Part shown: piece after piece, positions 6,903 through 10,076 of the stretch
Layout of the letters: each line of letters begins with the position of its first letter
Numbering within the stretch: position 1 is the stretch's first letter
Assembly: GCA_009704065.1 (NCBI GenBank)
Contig: WLEX01000027.1
Span: 1 to 10,076 of the forward strand
DNA: 10,076 bases
Direction of reading: 5' to 3'
DNA from: Actinomycetota bacterium
Lineage (GTDB): Bacteria > Actinomycetota > Acidimicrobiia > Acidimicrobiales > Ilumatobacteraceae
Notes under the pieces: model-generated
What the model was told of the DNA's origin: nothing
Databases searched by the model: none
What the model saw: the letters and a program-made list of their open reading frames with translations, nothing else
Program-made: the position numbers and the translations under genes

Positions 6903-6915
6903 TATGGTGGAAAAC
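6903..6915 (+). promoter_or_regulatory. Putative leaderless promoter -10 of the small membrane protein and argG
   Basis: TATGGT (6903-6908) is followed by seven bases and the ATG at 6916, the same arrangement as at three other genes here. The overlapping GGTGG (6906-6910) could instead serve as a ribosome-binding site for that ATG, so the leaderless reading is less certain at this gene. The region is shared with the divergent glycosyltransferase gene. Confidence 0.4.
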
Positions 6916-9738
<2,823 letters not shown>

Positions 9739-9758
9739 AAATGAAATGGTGGCACGAA

Positions 9759-10076
9759 TTAGTGCTCAAACAGGGTTTCAATTACGACACGCTCATCGGT
9801 AAGGACCGATTCGAGGGGCACCACTCCAATGCCAAGCCCTGTGGGCACCGTAATTACACCATCATGCAATGAAAACGGCGCTGTGATGTCGGATGCGAAG
9901 TAACGAGATGAGGCCGACAGATCGGGCGTGAGGGTAAAGCCAGGCATGGATGCCAAGGCCAAACATGAGGCTCGGCCGATACCGGTCTCGAGCATTCCGC
10001 CCACCCAGGCATCAATCTCGCGTTCAACTAACACATCATGCATAGCAATGGCATTGCGGATACCTCCCACACGAGA
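9759..10076 (-). CDS. Enolase-superfamily MenC / N-acylamino-acid racemase-like protein, 5'-truncated by window edge
   Basis: Only the C-terminal 105 residues are in the window; the frame stays open to the right edge, so the GTG at 10070 is not the start. The text RVGGIRNAIAMHD, then WVGGMLETGIGRASCLALASMPGFTLTPDLSASSRYFASDIT, then HDGVITVPTGLGIGV, is characteristic of o-succinylbenzoate synthase (menaquinone synthesis) and the related N-succinyl/N-acylamino-acid racemases. The catalytic lysine pair and the Asp-Glu-Asp metal ligands lie upstream, outside the window. The two activities cannot be told apart from this fragment, and many members have both. The M20 hydrolase 20 bp downstream favours the racemase pathway, but this is inference. 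One oddity is Cys (RASCLALA) where Asn is common (RAxNLALA). Confidence 0.88.
   Translation of the reverse strand, partial: SRVGGIRNAIAMHDVLVEREIDAWVGGMLETGIGRASCLALASMPGFTLTPDLSASSRYFASDITAPFSLHDGVITVPTGLGIGVVPLESVLTDERVVIETLFEH

Overview
The window looks like an ordinary chromosomal stretch of an actinobacterium of medium GC (near 50 % by eye), possibly a class Acidimicrobiia (Ilumatobacter-like) freshwater or marine lineage. This placement is inferred from a WYL-domain regulator of the PafB/PafC type, an L,D-transpeptidase with a TTTTVP-type Thr/Pro tail, divergent or convergent single genes packed with almost no spacers, and start regions that look leaderless (TANNNT, seven bases, ATG). 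I see no rRNA, tRNA, CRISPR, insertion sequence, integrase, phage gene or defence gene, and no gene-free stretch longer than about 90 bases.

Layout. Left block, minus strand, read from right to left: biotin transporter bioY (2779-3390), a TetR-family repressor (2119-2763), glucose-6-phosphate isomerase pgi (573-2108), and the first 176 codons of a WYL regulator (1-530) that runs off the left edge. A Ppx/GppA phosphatase with a C-terminal HD-like domain (3477-5021) reads rightward, divergent from bioY. Its stop overlaps the stop of a membrane-anchored L,D-transpeptidase (5018-6112, minus), which is translationally coupled to an upstream family-2 glycosyltransferase (6109-6852, minus). Divergent from that pair is a small four-helix membrane protein (about 6916-7320) followed four bases later by argG (7325-8650). 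The right block, minus strand, is a MenC/N-acylamino-acid-racemase-like enolase-superfamily protein (9759 to beyond the edge) followed by an M20 metallopeptidase (8590-9738), whose 3' end overlaps argG by 61 bp.

How the genes work together. bioY and the TetR gene form a likely self-regulated biotin-uptake unit: a perfect 10+10 bp inverted repeat spans the bioY stop and the tetR start region, and shorter palindromes sit in the bioY/ppx divergent promoter. The glycosyltransferase/L,D-transpeptidase pair is an envelope unit. The racemase-like enolase and M20 hydrolase pairing resembles known gene pairs that convert D-amino acids through N-acyl intermediates, although a menaquinone role for the enolase cannot be excluded. 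pgi and argG are housekeeping central-carbon and arginine-biosynthesis enzymes.

No new multi-gene system is evident. The points most worth a second look are the repeated TANNNT-N7-ATG arrangement, the palindrome at bioY/tetR, the degenerate HD motif in the Ppx/GppA protein, and the 61-bp coding overlap of argG with the M20 gene.
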